Shown here piece after piece: positions 34,252 through 43,376 of a stretch of 64,000 bases of DNA (its first letter is position 1; the number at the start of each line of letters is the position of its first letter). The stretch is from Halolamina pelagica (GTDB taxonomy: Archaea; Halobacteriota; Halobacteria; Halobacteriales; Haloferacaceae). The stretch is from positions 25,250 through 89,249 of the forward strand of contig NZ_FOXI01000010.1 in NCBI RefSeq assembly GCF_900115675.1, written 5' to 3'. Made by a program: the position numbers and the translations under genes. Below the pieces are notes generated by a model. That model was given only the letters and a program-made list of their open reading frames with translations. It did no database searches and had not been told where the DNA came from.

Positions 34252-37083
34252 CTACCCACTCGTCGGCGGTCCCGATCCGGGACCTCGGTTCATGACCCGT
34301 GCCCAGACGACGAGCAAGCTCGGGAGGACGAACACGCTGGCGAGGAACGCGTAAACGATCGTCAGCGCGGTGATGAGGCCGAACGACTGGAGGAACGGGA
34401 GGATCGCGACGAGCAACACGGCGAACCCGGCGGCGGTCGTGGCCGCGCTCGACAGCAACGCGCCGCCGGTGCCGGTTAGGGTTTCGTGCAGTGCTGCCGT
34501 AACCGTCTCCGCTTCGGCGAGTTCCTGGTTGAACCGCTCGCTGACGTGGAGGCTGTAGTCGACGCCGAGCCCGATGGTGAGCCCGGTGATCATCCCGGTC
34601 ACGATGTTGAACGGGATGTTCAACAGTGCCATCGTCCCGAGCACCCACGTCAGGGTGAACGCGACGGGGACGATCGTGACGGCGCCGAGCGACGCGCTGC
34701 CTTCGGTGAGCCGGTAGGCGACCGCGAGGACGACAAATACCGACAGCAGCGCGACGACGAGACTCAGGAGCGCCGTCTCCGCGAGCTGGTCGGCCGTGAT
34801 CTGGTTGAGGATCACGTCACCGGTCGCGATGACGGAAACGCCCTCCCCCTCCGCGTCGTCGGCGATCCACCCCATCTGGTCGCGGACGACCTCGTCGGCG
34901 ACGCCACTGTCGACGGTCACGACCATCCGGAGGGCCTGATACTCGCCGTCCTCCCGGTGGACGACGTCGGCGGCCTCCTCGGGTGCGACCCGGTAGAGGT
35001 CGTCGTAGACGGCGGTCACGTTCTCGTCGGGGACGCCGTCACCGTCGGTGTCGGCGGCCGACAGCGTCCGGTTGAACGACTCGTCGTCCGCCGCGACGCG
35101 ATCCATCACCGTGACCGGGTCGGTCACTGCGGGCTCACCGTCGGCGTACGTCTCCGTCGCCGACATGTCGCTGGCGTTCGTGCGTGCGGCATCGAGCCGG
35201 TCGAGCGTCGCGGGATCGGTCACGTCGCCCCTGACGAGTATCGTGGCTGTGGTGTCCTGTCTGACGAAGTCCCGGTCGAGCGTGTCTATCGCCGTCCCCG
35301 CCGTGTACGTCCCCGGCGCGATCGGATCGGGGAGGTCCTTCACCCAGTCGTCTGGATCCTCCGCGAGGAAGTCCGACTGTTCGAAGCTGGCGTCGATCCC
35401 TGTCGCCCCGTACGCACCTGCGGCGCTGACGAGGAGCGCGACGACGATGACGACGTAGGGAGCCTTCGTTGCGAGCGTCGCACCCGTATCGAGGAGGCGA
35501 TTGACCGGCCCACCCCCGGTTCCGACGGCTGGTTTCACCCGGTCGATCCCCCGGCGTTCGAGCAGTTCGTCGAGTTCGACCTTCAGCGCCGGAACGAGGA
35601 GGCCGAAGACCAGAAGCGTGGCCACGATCCCGATGGCGCTGACGACGCCGAGTTCGCGGAAGACCCCGAGCGGGCTCGTGAGGTTCGAGAGGAAGCCGAT
35701 GACGGTCGTCGTGGTGACGTAGACGAGTGCGACGCCGACACTCCCGAGCGCGACAGCCATCGCGCGACGGGGTGGAGTCCCGCTCGACTCGCGAGCCTCC
35801 CGATAGCGCATCACGACGTGGAGGCCGTAGTCGATGGAGAGGCCGATCAACAGGACGAGGACGACGATGAACGGCTGGCTGAACGCGATGTCGAACCACC
35901 CCATCGCGCCGAACGTCCACACGAGAACGAGCACGATCCCGAGGAGTCCGAGCAGAATGTCGAGCAGGTCCCGATAGACGACCACGAGCACGAGCAAGAC
36001 GAACGCGATCGCCAGCGGGCCGACCAGGAGGACGCTGTCGATCATCGAGTTCGTGATCTCCGTCGAGACGATCCCGTCACCGTAGACCAGGACGGCCATC
36101 GAGTCGTCGTCCGGTGCCAGGTCCGTCATGGCGGCCTGTGCGTCCTCGATCTCCTCGGGTGCGTCACCGGGGGCGAACGACCCGCCTGCGGACTCTTGGG
36201 TCACGACGAGCAGCGTCGCGTTCGTCCCCGTCGATCCCGGTTCGTAGTAGTCGGGCATGAAGGCGAGCGCGCGTGCCGACCGGTCCGAATCCCCGGCGAG
36301 GACGTCTGCGACGAGGGTCCCGACTTCCGAATCGCTGAGCGACCGGAGTTCCTCGAGCTGCTTCTCGAGCGTGGGGTCGAGCTCCGCCAACTCGCGCCTG
36401 TCCTCGGCGAGACGTGCGTACTCGTCCGCGAGGATCTGTTCCGTGACGCTCCTGTCTCCTGTCTCGTTTTGTGCGGTGGCCGTGGGGGTTGTTTCGTTGT
36501 CGTCAGTTGATTCGCGTCGCTCCTCGACGGCGGCCGCGAACAGGGTGTAATCCTCCTCCGTGAGGCCCACTGACGTGTTGGCGTCGACGGCATCGAACGC
36601 GGGGCGGACGCTCGCGTTCGGGTTGCTTTCGAGCGAATCGAGGGCTTCGGCGAGGTGCGCCTCCGTCCTGGCCAATTCGCGTTCGCGAGTCTGGAGCTCG
36701 GCGGCCCGGTCTTCCCGGATCGCTGCGGTCGCGACGACGTTCGCGACACTTCGGGTGGAGTCGTTCTCGACGAGCGTCTCGTTGACTGTTTCGTTGGTCT
36801 GGAGCGCCCGTTCGTATTCGAGGATGGACACGAGCGTCCCCTTATCGAGGACGTCGTCGTCTCGGACGATGACCTGTGCTGACGTCGTGTCAGTCGTTCC
36901 GCGAGAGAAGTTCGCGTCGACGTACTCGAGCGCGTCGGCTTCGTCGGCGTCGGTCTGGAACTGATCGAGCGACGTCGAGCGGTCGACCATCGGCACGCCA
37001 GCGGCGACGACCGCGGACGCGACGACCATGACCGCGATGACGAGCCGAGCATTGTCCGTGATCCACTCACTCACATCAAACAT
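34252..37083 (-). CDS. RND superfamily (MMPL-type) transporter
   Basis: A 943-residue membrane protein with two repeated halves. Each half has one N-terminal transmembrane helix, a large external domain and a block of five helices. The repeated signature is seen as GLSIDYGLHVVMRYREAR and GLGVDYSLHVSERFNQEL. The first external domain is long and includes Asn/Thr-rich stretches and a charged coiled-coil-like region (RERELARTEAHLAEAL...). Archaeal MMPL-like RND proteins are thought to export lipids or hydrophobic compounds using the proton gradient. It stands alone and the substrate is unknown. Confidence 0.9.
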   Translation of the reverse strand: MFDVSEWITDNARLVIAVMVVASAVVAAGVPMVDRSTSLDQFQTDADEADALEYVDANFSRGTTDTTSAQVIVRDDDVLDKGTLVSILEYERALQTNETVNETLVENDSTRSVANVVATAAIREDRAAELQTRERELARTEAHLAEALDSLESNPNASVRPAFDAVDANTSVGLTEEDYTLFAAAVEERRESTDDNETTPTATAQNETGDRSVTEQILADEYARLAEDRRELAELDPTLEKQLEELRSLSDSEVGTLVADVLAGDSDRSARALAFMPDYYEPGSTGTNATLLVVTQESAGGSFAPGDAPEEIEDAQAAMTDLAPDDDSMAVLVYGDGIVSTEITNSMIDSVLLVGPLAIAFVLLVLVVVYRDLLDILLGLLGIVLVLVWTFGAMGWFDIAFSQPFIVVLVLLIGLSIDYGLHVVMRYREARESSGTPPRRAMAVALGSVGVALVYVTTTTVIGFLSNLTSPLGVFRELGVVSAIGIVATLLVFGLLVPALKVELDELLERRGIDRVKPAVGTGGGPVNRLLDTGATLATKAPYVVIVVALLVSAAGAYGATGIDASFEQSDFLAEDPDDWVKDLPDPIAPGTYTAGTAIDTLDRDFVRQDTTATILVRGDVTDPATLDRLDAARTNASDMSATETYADGEPAVTDPVTVMDRVAADDESFNRTLSAADTDGDGVPDENVTAVYDDLYRVAPEEAADVVHREDGEYQALRMVVTVDSGVADEVVRDQMGWIADDAEGEGVSVIATGDVILNQITADQLAETALLSLVVALLSVFVVLAVAYRLTEGSASLGAVTIVPVAFTLTWVLGTMALLNIPFNIVTGMITGLTIGLGVDYSLHVSERFNQELAEAETVTAALHETLTGTGGALLSSAATTAAGFAVLLVAILPFLQSFGLITALTIVYAFLASVFVLPSLLVVWARVMNRGPGSGPPTSG

Positions 37084-37320
37084 TACTGACTACTCACCCC
37101 CGGTTTCGAAGGGGCGGACGAGACACGAGCCACAGCAGGTGCCGCCTCCTGCTTGACACGCGACAGCTCCCTGACGATAGAAACGCGGACGACGTGAAAT
37201 CGAGAGCCCGGTCCGCTAGCCACGTATTCGCGGAGTACCGACATTACGTGTCTCTACACTCCTCGGCTGGTTAGTGATCAGCACGAGCTATTGAGGTACA
37301 TCCTCACATGTTCGCATCCA

Positions 37321-37336
37321 CCGCTATTATGAGCGG
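37321..37336 (+). promoter_or_regulatory. Inverted repeat overlapping the TATA region of an HTH_10 gene
   Basis: CCGCT-ATTATG-AGCGG is a perfect 5-base dyad whose loop supplies the TATA-like element (CTATTATG) about 30 bases before the ATG at 37360. Occupation of the dyad would compete with TATA-binding protein, so autoregulation is a reasonable guess. Confidence 0.4.
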
Positions 37337-37359
37337 TCCGTTAGGGGACGCTACCGACG

Positions 37360-38001
37360 ATGCCACACGCGAAACTCTCCGTCGATATTCCGGACCACAC
37401 CTGGATCGGGGATCTCTCGACCGCGCATCCGGAGGTGGTGTTTCAAGTCGTCACGAGTATTCCCGGCGAAGGGACCGGGATCGGACTGGTCAGGCTCAAG
37501 ACTACCGACCCACTGCCGCTCATTACCGACATTCAGTCACGTGACGACGTCGAGGACCTCGAACTACTCTGGAAACACGACGACGAGGCGCTCCTCCAGA
37601 TCGAGACGGCGAACCCGCTCCCGCTTCTCCCGGTCCTGCGAGCCGGTGTCCCGCTCAAGATGCCCTTCGATATCCAGGACGGGACGGCCACGTGGGAGGT
37701 GACGACGTCGACGAGCCGGCTCTCGAGTCTCGGCGATCACCTCGACGATTTGGGTATCGGCTTCGCGATCGAGCACGTCCGCGAGATCGACGCGAGTCGA
37801 GCGGACCAGTTGCTGACTGACCGACAGCAAGAAGTGCTGCTGGCTGCCGTCGACGCAGGCTACTACCGCGCACCTCGGGAATCGACGTTAGGCGACGTGG
37901 CGGAGGCGCTCGACGTCGCGAACGCGACGTGTAGCGACGTGCTCCATCGGGCTGAGGGCCACATCATCCACTGGTTCGTCGAGGAGCACGTGGAAGCGTA
38001 A
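37360..38001 (+). CDS. HTH_10 (bacterio-opsin activator type) regulator
   Basis: A 213-residue regulator. Residues 1-150 form an N-terminal ligand-type domain of the kind found in small bat-like regulators (LSVDIPDHTWIGDLS, VVFQVVTSIPGEGTGIGLV). The C-terminal HTH_10 starts at LLTDRQQEVLLAAVDAGYYRAPRESTL near residue 152. No cysteine or cofactor motif is evident. It is followed by the YHS-domain permease gene 225 bases downstream on the same strand, which makes that permease a candidate target. Confidence 0.88.
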   Translation: MPHAKLSVDIPDHTWIGDLSTAHPEVVFQVVTSIPGEGTGIGLVRLKTTDPLPLITDIQSRDDVEDLELLWKHDDEALLQIETANPLPLLPVLRAGVPLKMPFDIQDGTATWEVTTSTSRLSSLGDHLDDLGIGFAIEHVREIDASRADQLLTDRQQEVLLAAVDAGYYRAPRESTLGDVAEALDVANATCSDVLHRAEGHIIHWFVEEHVEA

Positions 38002-38225
38002 CTCTCGGGGTCCGCGGCTGAGAGCGGCGTGTTCAGGTACCGTGTCGGGGATGGCCACCCCCTCGGTGTGCCGGCGGACCGTGACGGGAACGTGCGTGAC
38101 TGCCCTTTCGACTTGGATCCATCCGAGACGGCGTTGCTCCGGTTTGGAATCCACAGTAGGAGCGCCCTCCCAACGGCGGTGTCCGAAGGACAACTGCAAT
38201 AGATGATCCCTCCGATGATACACGT

Positions 38226-39629
38226 ATGCAGGTAACGATGATCGAGAGCGTTCTCGAGGCCCTCCGCATCGGTGTCGGGTTCCTCTGGACGGCGGCGTGG
38301 GCGATCATCATGGGCCTCACGATCACGAGTCTGGTCCAGGTTTACGTTTCCAAGGAGCGAATGGCGCAGGTGCTGGGCGACGGCGACCTGCGCGGCCTCA
38401 CCAAGGCCACCGCGTTCGGGGCGGCGAGCAGCGGCTGCAGTTTCGGGGCCGTCGCCATCGGGAAGGGACTGTTCAAGAAGGGCGCCCACGCGGTGAACTT
38501 CCTCGCGTTCATGTTCGCGTCGACGAACCTGATCGTCGAACTCGGCTTGATGATCCTGATCCTGCTGGGCTGGGAGTTCCTCCTCGCGGAACTGCTCGGC
38601 GGCCTCGTCCTCATCGCCGTCATGGCCGTCATCGTCCACCTCACGCTGCCCGAGACCTTGTTCGACGAGGTTCGTGACGCACTCAACCGGCGCGATCGGG
38701 AATCAGGCGTCACGGAAGACCCCACCTGCGGGATGGAGGGGACCGACGAGTACACCCTCACGACCGACGGCGGTGAGACGTTGAAGTTCTGTTCGGAAGG
38801 GTGTATGGAGACCTATCTCCAGGAGACGTCGAGTGGCGGAGGGTGGCGCGACGAGTTGCTGTCGTGGGGGGGCTGGTACAAGGTTGCTAATCAGTACCGC
38901 AAGGAGTGGTCGATGATCTGGAAGGACGTCGTCGCGGGGTTCCTCATCTCCGGGTTCGTGATCGTCTTCGTCCCACAGTGGGTCTGGAACACGCTGTTCG
39001 TCCAGGGCGACGGCCTCCTCGTCACCGCCGAGAACGCGATCATGGGCGTCGCCATCGCCGTCATCAGTTTCGTCGGCAGTATGGGCAACGTCCCCTTCGC
39101 CGTCGCGCTCTGGGGGGGCGGCATCAGCTTCGCCGGCGTCATCGCGTTCGTCTACGCCGACCTCATCACGATCCCCGTGTTGAACGTCTACCGGAAGTAC
39201 TACGGCTGGAAAGTGATGCTGTACATCCTCGGCGTCTTCTTCGTCACGATGGCGTTCACCGGGTTCCTGATGGAGCTGCTGTTCGACGCCTTCGACATCG
39301 TTCCGGACCTGGCTGGCGGGGAGACGGCGACCGAGCAGACGTACTTCGAACTCAACTACACGTTCTACCTCAACCTCGTCGCCTTCGCGCTCTCTGGGTT
39401 CCTCCTGTACGTCTATCGACGGGGACTCGGCGCGCCGGGGCAGTACCGGGATCCAGTCTGTGGCATGCGGACCGACGACGACGGCCCGAGCGCGGCCCAC
39501 GCGGGGACGACGTACTACTTCTGCTCGAAGACCTGTAAGCGAACGTTCGAGAAGCACCCCTCCGAATTTGCACAGCAACACCCACGGGTTTCGGAGACTG
39601 GGTCTTCCCGGAGCCATGAACATCACTGA
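38226..39629 (+). CDS. Permease (DUF318/UPF0718-like) with two YHS metal-binding domains
   Basis: A 467-residue membrane protein made of two halves. Each half has about four to five membrane segments, and each is followed by a YHS/TRASH-type domain. The first has C168, C189 and C193 (DPTCGM...FCSEGC). The second, at the C-terminus, has C412, C433 and C437 (DPVCGM...FCSKTC), followed by a His-containing tail SHEHH. The membrane part carries ASSGCSFGAVAIGKG (C71) and SMGNVPFAVALWGGG, like permeases of the ArsP group. YHS domains bind heavy-metal ions, so transport of, or response to, a metal or metalloid is inferred. The next gene is a membrane-anchored HTH protein. Confidence 0.82.
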   Translation: MQVTMIESVLEALRIGVGFLWTAAWAIIMGLTITSLVQVYVSKERMAQVLGDGDLRGLTKATAFGAASSGCSFGAVAIGKGLFKKGAHAVNFLAFMFASTNLIVELGLMILILLGWEFLLAELLGGLVLIAVMAVIVHLTLPETLFDEVRDALNRRDRESGVTEDPTCGMEGTDEYTLTTDGGETLKFCSEGCMETYLQETSSGGGWRDELLSWGGWYKVANQYRKEWSMIWKDVVAGFLISGFVIVFVPQWVWNTLFVQGDGLLVTAENAIMGVAIAVISFVGSMGNVPFAVALWGGGISFAGVIAFVYADLITIPVLNVYRKYYGWKVMLYILGVFFVTMAFTGFLMELLFDAFDIVPDLAGGETATEQTYFELNYTFYLNLVAFALSGFLLYVYRRGLGAPGQYRDPVCGMRTDDDGPSAAHAGTTYYFCSKTCKRTFEKHPSEFAQQHPRVSETGSSRSHEHH

Positions 39630-39761
39630 CCACCACGTCTCGATCGCAAGTATCGCGGCTAGGCACCCACGGGTGTTGCGTTGGCCGATCAAAACTGCTA
39701 CAGCGATGTCTCGCAAACTCCCGTGTATGAGTAAGTATCCCGGCGGACCGAGGTGGGGGAG

Positions 39762-40355
39762 ATGAATCGACGGCAAGCCGATACAGTAGTCGGCGGCTTG
39801 GTCGCTGTCGTCCTCGTCGTCGGCGGTGTGCTCAGCTGGCAAGCGTACCAGCGACAGCAGGCGTTCGACCAGATGGGATCGATGATGGGCACGTCGATGG
39901 GGTCCGTTCACGGGACGAATCCACTCTGGTACGTTCTTGGAACCCTCCTCGTCTCGGCTGTCGTCGGTGGGGGGTATCTCGTGATTCGGGATGAGGTCAC
40001 CAGCGTAGACGTAAACGACCGCTCACAGACCGAGATGACGGATCCGACCGGTCCTGAGAGTGCCGAACCACCGGAGGGGGACGCCCAATCAGCGGGGGGT
40101 ATCAACCCAGAGGCGCAGCCACAGACTCGCGTATTAGACCTCTTGCCCGATGACGAACGCCGCATCCTCGAACCAGTCATCACCTCGCCTGGCATCACAC
40201 AGATCGAGCTCAGGGATCGCTCGGACTTCTCGAAGAGCAAGGTAAGTCAGACGGTGAGCGCTCTCGAGAAGCGCGGCCTACTGTACCGCGAGCCCCAGGG
40301 GCGAACGTACCGTATCTATCCGAGTGACAATTTGCAGCAGAACCAGGGGCAGTAA
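39762..40355 (+). CDS. Membrane-anchored winged-helix regulator
   Basis: A 197-residue protein. Two membrane segments at about 8-25 (VVGGLVAVVLVVGGVLSW) and 52-75 (LWYVLGTLLVSAVVGGGYLV) enclose a short external Met-rich loop (FDQMGSMMGTSMGSVHG). A disordered linker and a C-terminal MarR-like winged helix (about 125-190: DERRILEPVITSPGITQIELRDRSDFSKSKVSQTVSALEKRGLL) follow. The Met/His-containing loop could sense metal or redox state outside the membrane. The start at ATG 39762 is preferred; a GTG three codons earlier is possible. It follows the YHS permease on the same strand and may regulate that region. Confidence 0.78.
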   Translation: MNRRQADTVVGGLVAVVLVVGGVLSWQAYQRQQAFDQMGSMMGTSMGSVHGTNPLWYVLGTLLVSAVVGGGYLVIRDEVTSVDVNDRSQTEMTDPTGPESAEPPEGDAQSAGGINPEAQPQTRVLDLLPDDERRILEPVITSPGITQIELRDRSDFSKSKVSQTVSALEKRGLLYREPQGRTYRIYPSDNLQQNQGQ

Positions 40356-40465
40356 CGATCGTTACTCTCGATCCAGAACTGTTTGGAACCGTGTGAGTGC
40401 TTGCGGGTCCAACGAATAAAGGGAGGAGGCACCGAAACCCCCGTTCAGAGAACAGCTGAACACGG

Positions 40466-41251
40466 TTAGAGTTCCGGAACCGCCGTATACAGGAGGACGA
40501 CCGCGTTCACGGTCAGTAGCCCCAGTACGACCCACTGGAAGATGCGTTCGGGGATGTTGTCGAAGATGTACACGCCGATCCAAGAGCCGACGAACACCAT
40601 CGGCATGGCGACGGCAGCCTCGATCATCAGCGGCATCGTCACGTCTCCCGTGTAGGTGAGACTCCCGAGGCGATACAGCATGAGCGTCCCGAAGAAGGCG
40701 GTGAACGTGGCCTTCATCTCCTCGTCGCTCCAGAATCCGCTCGCCGACATGAACGCCCCGTAGACGATCATCGGCGGGCCGGGAACGGCGACGGCGCCGC
40801 CGAAGACTCCGGCGAGCAGCCCGGCCGTCGCGCCAATTATCTTCCCCGGTCGGTAGTCCTTCTCCTCGATCCAGTCCGTAACGACATCGAGTTGCTGGGT
40901 CGCGCCGACGACGATGACCGCTAACACGAGAACCCCCCCGATGGCGACGCGCATCTGTGCCGCGTCGAACCCACTGAACACGTAGATACCGAGCGGCATC
41001 CCGACGACGAGCCCAGCGACAGGGACGATCCACTTCTCCCAGTCGAACGCGTCCCGGACGCTCCACCAGACGCGGGCGTTGGCCACCACCGCCGTCGCCG
41101 TGAAGATGATCGACGCGCTCGAGGGCGACCGAAACAGCGGCATTATGCCCATCGACACCTGCGCGAAGCCGAACCCCGCAATACCGTGAACGGCGGCCGC
41201 GAAGAGGATGACGACTGCAGACAGCCCCGTCGTTACCCAGTTAGTCGTCAT
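40466..41251 (-). CDS. TauE/SafE-family sulfite/sulfonate exporter
   Basis: A 261-residue membrane protein with about eight hydrophobic segments in two repeats. The TauE/SafE features include the N-terminal AAVHGIAGFGFAQVSMGIMPL and the repeat LLAGVFGGAVAVPGPPMIVYGAFM. Members export sulfite, sulfoacetate or related organosulfur compounds. The ATG at 41251 is preferred over an upstream GTG-type start. A strong TATA element is present at 41314-41323. It is divergent from the SoxB-like gene, which supports a role in sulfur handling. Confidence 0.85.
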   Translation of the reverse strand: MTTNWVTTGLSAVVILFAAAVHGIAGFGFAQVSMGIMPLFRSPSSASIIFTATAVVANARVWWSVRDAFDWEKWIVPVAGLVVGMPLGIYVFSGFDAAQMRVAIGGVLVLAVIVVGATQQLDVVTDWIEEKDYRPGKIIGATAGLLAGVFGGAVAVPGPPMIVYGAFMSASGFWSDEEMKATFTAFFGTLMLYRLGSLTYTGDVTMPLMIEAAVAMPMVFVGSWIGVYIFDNIPERIFQWVVLGLLTVNAVVLLYTAVPEL

Positions 41252-41313
41252 CGATACCGCCTCCACGAACGAGGCAGTGGGCGCATCTGTGTGGACGATG
41301 CTACGGCTTCCTT

Positions 41314-41323
41314 CTTTAATAAT
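41314..41323 (-). promoter_or_regulatory. TATA box of the TauE/SafE gene
   Basis: Minus-strand ATTATTAAAG lies in an AT-rich patch. Transcription would start near 41291, leaving a leader of about 40 bases before the ATG at 41251. Confidence 0.55.
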
Positions 41324-41530
41324 TACCCCGGTGAGCCGAAGGGAGACGCCCCGGCCATAGTTCGCGATCGCTCTCAGGTCGAGGCCGAGTTTGTATGTCC
41401 AACTCGGAAGTGTGCTTCTCGGATATGGAGTCCGGTCTTCTGCGATGCAGTGTTGGTGAATACACGTCTATTTTCAAATATCAACCCCAAATCATGAACA
41501 GTAGGAGCGCGTAGCTGTACGCCCGTCACG

Positions 41531-43312
41531 ATGAACGATACCAAGGCACTCGGTGAGTGGACGTCCCTCGGTGGCGACCTTGCCAGCGACGGTGCGGGCG
41601 CCCCCGACGTGGTCTTCACGCACGTCAGCGACCTCCACGGCCAGCTAACGCCGCGCTACCAGGTCTACTACGACAATCCAACGTCGAGGCCGAACTTCGA
41701 CTTCGGAGACGACGACCGCGTCGTCGAGCGCGGCGGCGGGATCCCCCTGCTCGCGGCCAAACTCGACGAACTTCGCGAGGATCACGACGTGTGTACGCTC
41801 ATGAGTGGGGACACCTTCCACGGCTCCGCCGTGACCACCTACACCAACGGGCGAGCGATGCTCGACCCCATCAACGACCACGTCGCGCCCGACATCTATG
41901 TCCCCGGCAACTGGGACTACTCGAACGAAGCCGCGGAGGACGGTAACTTCGTAGAACTGATGGACGACCTCGACGCCCCGATTCTCGCGAACAACCTCTA
42001 CGATTGGGAGATCGACGAGCGATTGTACGACGCGTACAGCATCCTCGACGTTGGCGGACTCTCGGTGGGCGTCGTCGGGATGACGAACGTCTACGTCGAC
42101 CGGATGGCACCCGCGTTCTACGAGGGGAAGTACCGCTTCGGCAAGCACCCCGCGCTCCTCGAGGAGTCCGCACAGGCCGCCCGCGAGGACGGCGCCGACG
42201 TCGTGGTCGCGGTCACCGAGATCGGCCTCCCGTGGGTGGTCCAAGCCGCCAAGGACTGTGCGAGCGTGGACGTGATGTTCAGCGCACACACCCACGAGTA
42301 CACCTACGACCCGATCGTCGTCGAGGAGACCGAAACCGTCGTCGTTGAGTCCGGGATGGGCGAGGCGCTCGGCCGTGTGGACCTCCGGGTTCGAGACGGG
42401 GAGGTACAGTTCCGTCATCAGCTCTACTGTCTGACCGAGGATGGCGAGCACACGCCGGAACCGGACGCCGACGCGGCGGAGACAGTCGAATCGGTGCGTG
42501 CACCGTTCCTCGAGGACGACCTGGGGTTCGATCGAGGAGCCGGGACGCTCGAGAAGCCCCTCGATACCGTCGTCGGCCGGACAGAAGAGCCACTCTACCG
42601 GCAGTCGTTCCTCGAAAGCGCCTGGAACACGCTGTTCAACGACGCACTGCAGGCACACTTCGACACGGATCTCGCCGTCTCGCACGGGTTCCGGTACGGG
42701 ACTGCGATCCCGCCCGGAGAGATCACGCTCGGCGAACTGTACACGTTCTTCCCGATGGCGACGCCCGTCGCCCGTGGTGTCGCCTACGGCCAGCAACTCA
42801 CGAACCACATGGAGGAGTTCCTCGAAGACAACTTCACGCCGTACCCCTACGACCAGGAGGACGGTCGAATCCGCAACTTCTCCTCGAACGTCGAGGTGAC
42901 CGTCGATCCGACCGCAAAGCGCGGCCGTCGCCTCGTCGAGATGCGAATCGACGGCGAGCCAGTCGACCCGGAGGAGACGTATTCGGTGGCGACGTTCCGC
43001 CGGCCCGGTGATCCCGAACGCGACCTCGGCAACTGCGGGTTCCCGTTCCAGGACGTCGAGGTCGACGACGGGACGATACCGGTCGACGTCATCGTCGAGT
43101 ATCTCGAGGACCACTCGCCCGTCGACTACGCGGTGATGGGACTGGTCGAGACAGCCGACGATGGCGGTCGAGTCCAGAACACGCCCGCGGACGGGGCGTA
43201 TCCGTTCATCCAGCCCGGCGTCGACTACACCGACGGCGAGGCGTACTGCGAGACGTCGATGATTCCGCGCGGGAACACGTTCCCCGATGAAGGGCGTAAC
43301 CGAACCCGCTAG
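41531..43312 (+). CDS. SoxB-like metallophosphatase / 5'-nucleotidase family protein
   Basis: A 593-residue two-domain protein. The N-terminal metallophosphatase domain carries SDLHG (33-37), SGDTFHGS (92-99), GNWD (126-129) and SAHTHEY near 250. The C-terminal 5'-nucleotidase domain carries ELYTFFPMATPVARG-type sequence. GDTFHGSA...YTNGRAM and the GNWD in place of GNHD/E recall SoxB, the thiosulfohydrolase of sulfur oxidation, more than ordinary 5'-nucleotidases. No signal peptide is visible, unlike periplasmic SoxB, so a cytoplasmic place is likely. Its neighbours (TauE/SafE exporter, rhodanese-MBL remnant) favour a sulfur substrate, but nucleotide hydrolysis cannot be excluded. Confidence 0.8.
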   Translation: MNDTKALGEWTSLGGDLASDGAGAPDVVFTHVSDLHGQLTPRYQVYYDNPTSRPNFDFGDDDRVVERGGGIPLLAAKLDELREDHDVCTLMSGDTFHGSAVTTYTNGRAMLDPINDHVAPDIYVPGNWDYSNEAAEDGNFVELMDDLDAPILANNLYDWEIDERLYDAYSILDVGGLSVGVVGMTNVYVDRMAPAFYEGKYRFGKHPALLEESAQAAREDGADVVVAVTEIGLPWVVQAAKDCASVDVMFSAHTHEYTYDPIVVEETETVVVESGMGEALGRVDLRVRDGEVQFRHQLYCLTEDGEHTPEPDADAAETVESVRAPFLEDDLGFDRGAGTLEKPLDTVVGRTEEPLYRQSFLESAWNTLFNDALQAHFDTDLAVSHGFRYGTAIPPGEITLGELYTFFPMATPVARGVAYGQQLTNHMEEFLEDNFTPYPYDQEDGRIRNFSSNVEVTVDPTAKRGRRLVEMRIDGEPVDPEETYSVATFRRPGDPERDLGNCGFPFQDVEVDDGTIPVDVIVEYLEDHSPVDYAVMGLVETADDGGRVQNTPADGAYPFIQPGVDYTDGEAYCETSMIPRGNTFPDEGRNRTR

Positions 43313-43376
43313 ACGGCGACGGCGCACGCGACAATTCCGACGAACGACATACGCGACACGACACAGGCAAAATACA

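Noticed and set aside
34486..36510. 674-codon plus-strand frame
   Set aside because: Antisense shadow of the RND transporter gene; Asp/Arg/Glu-rich without any domain.
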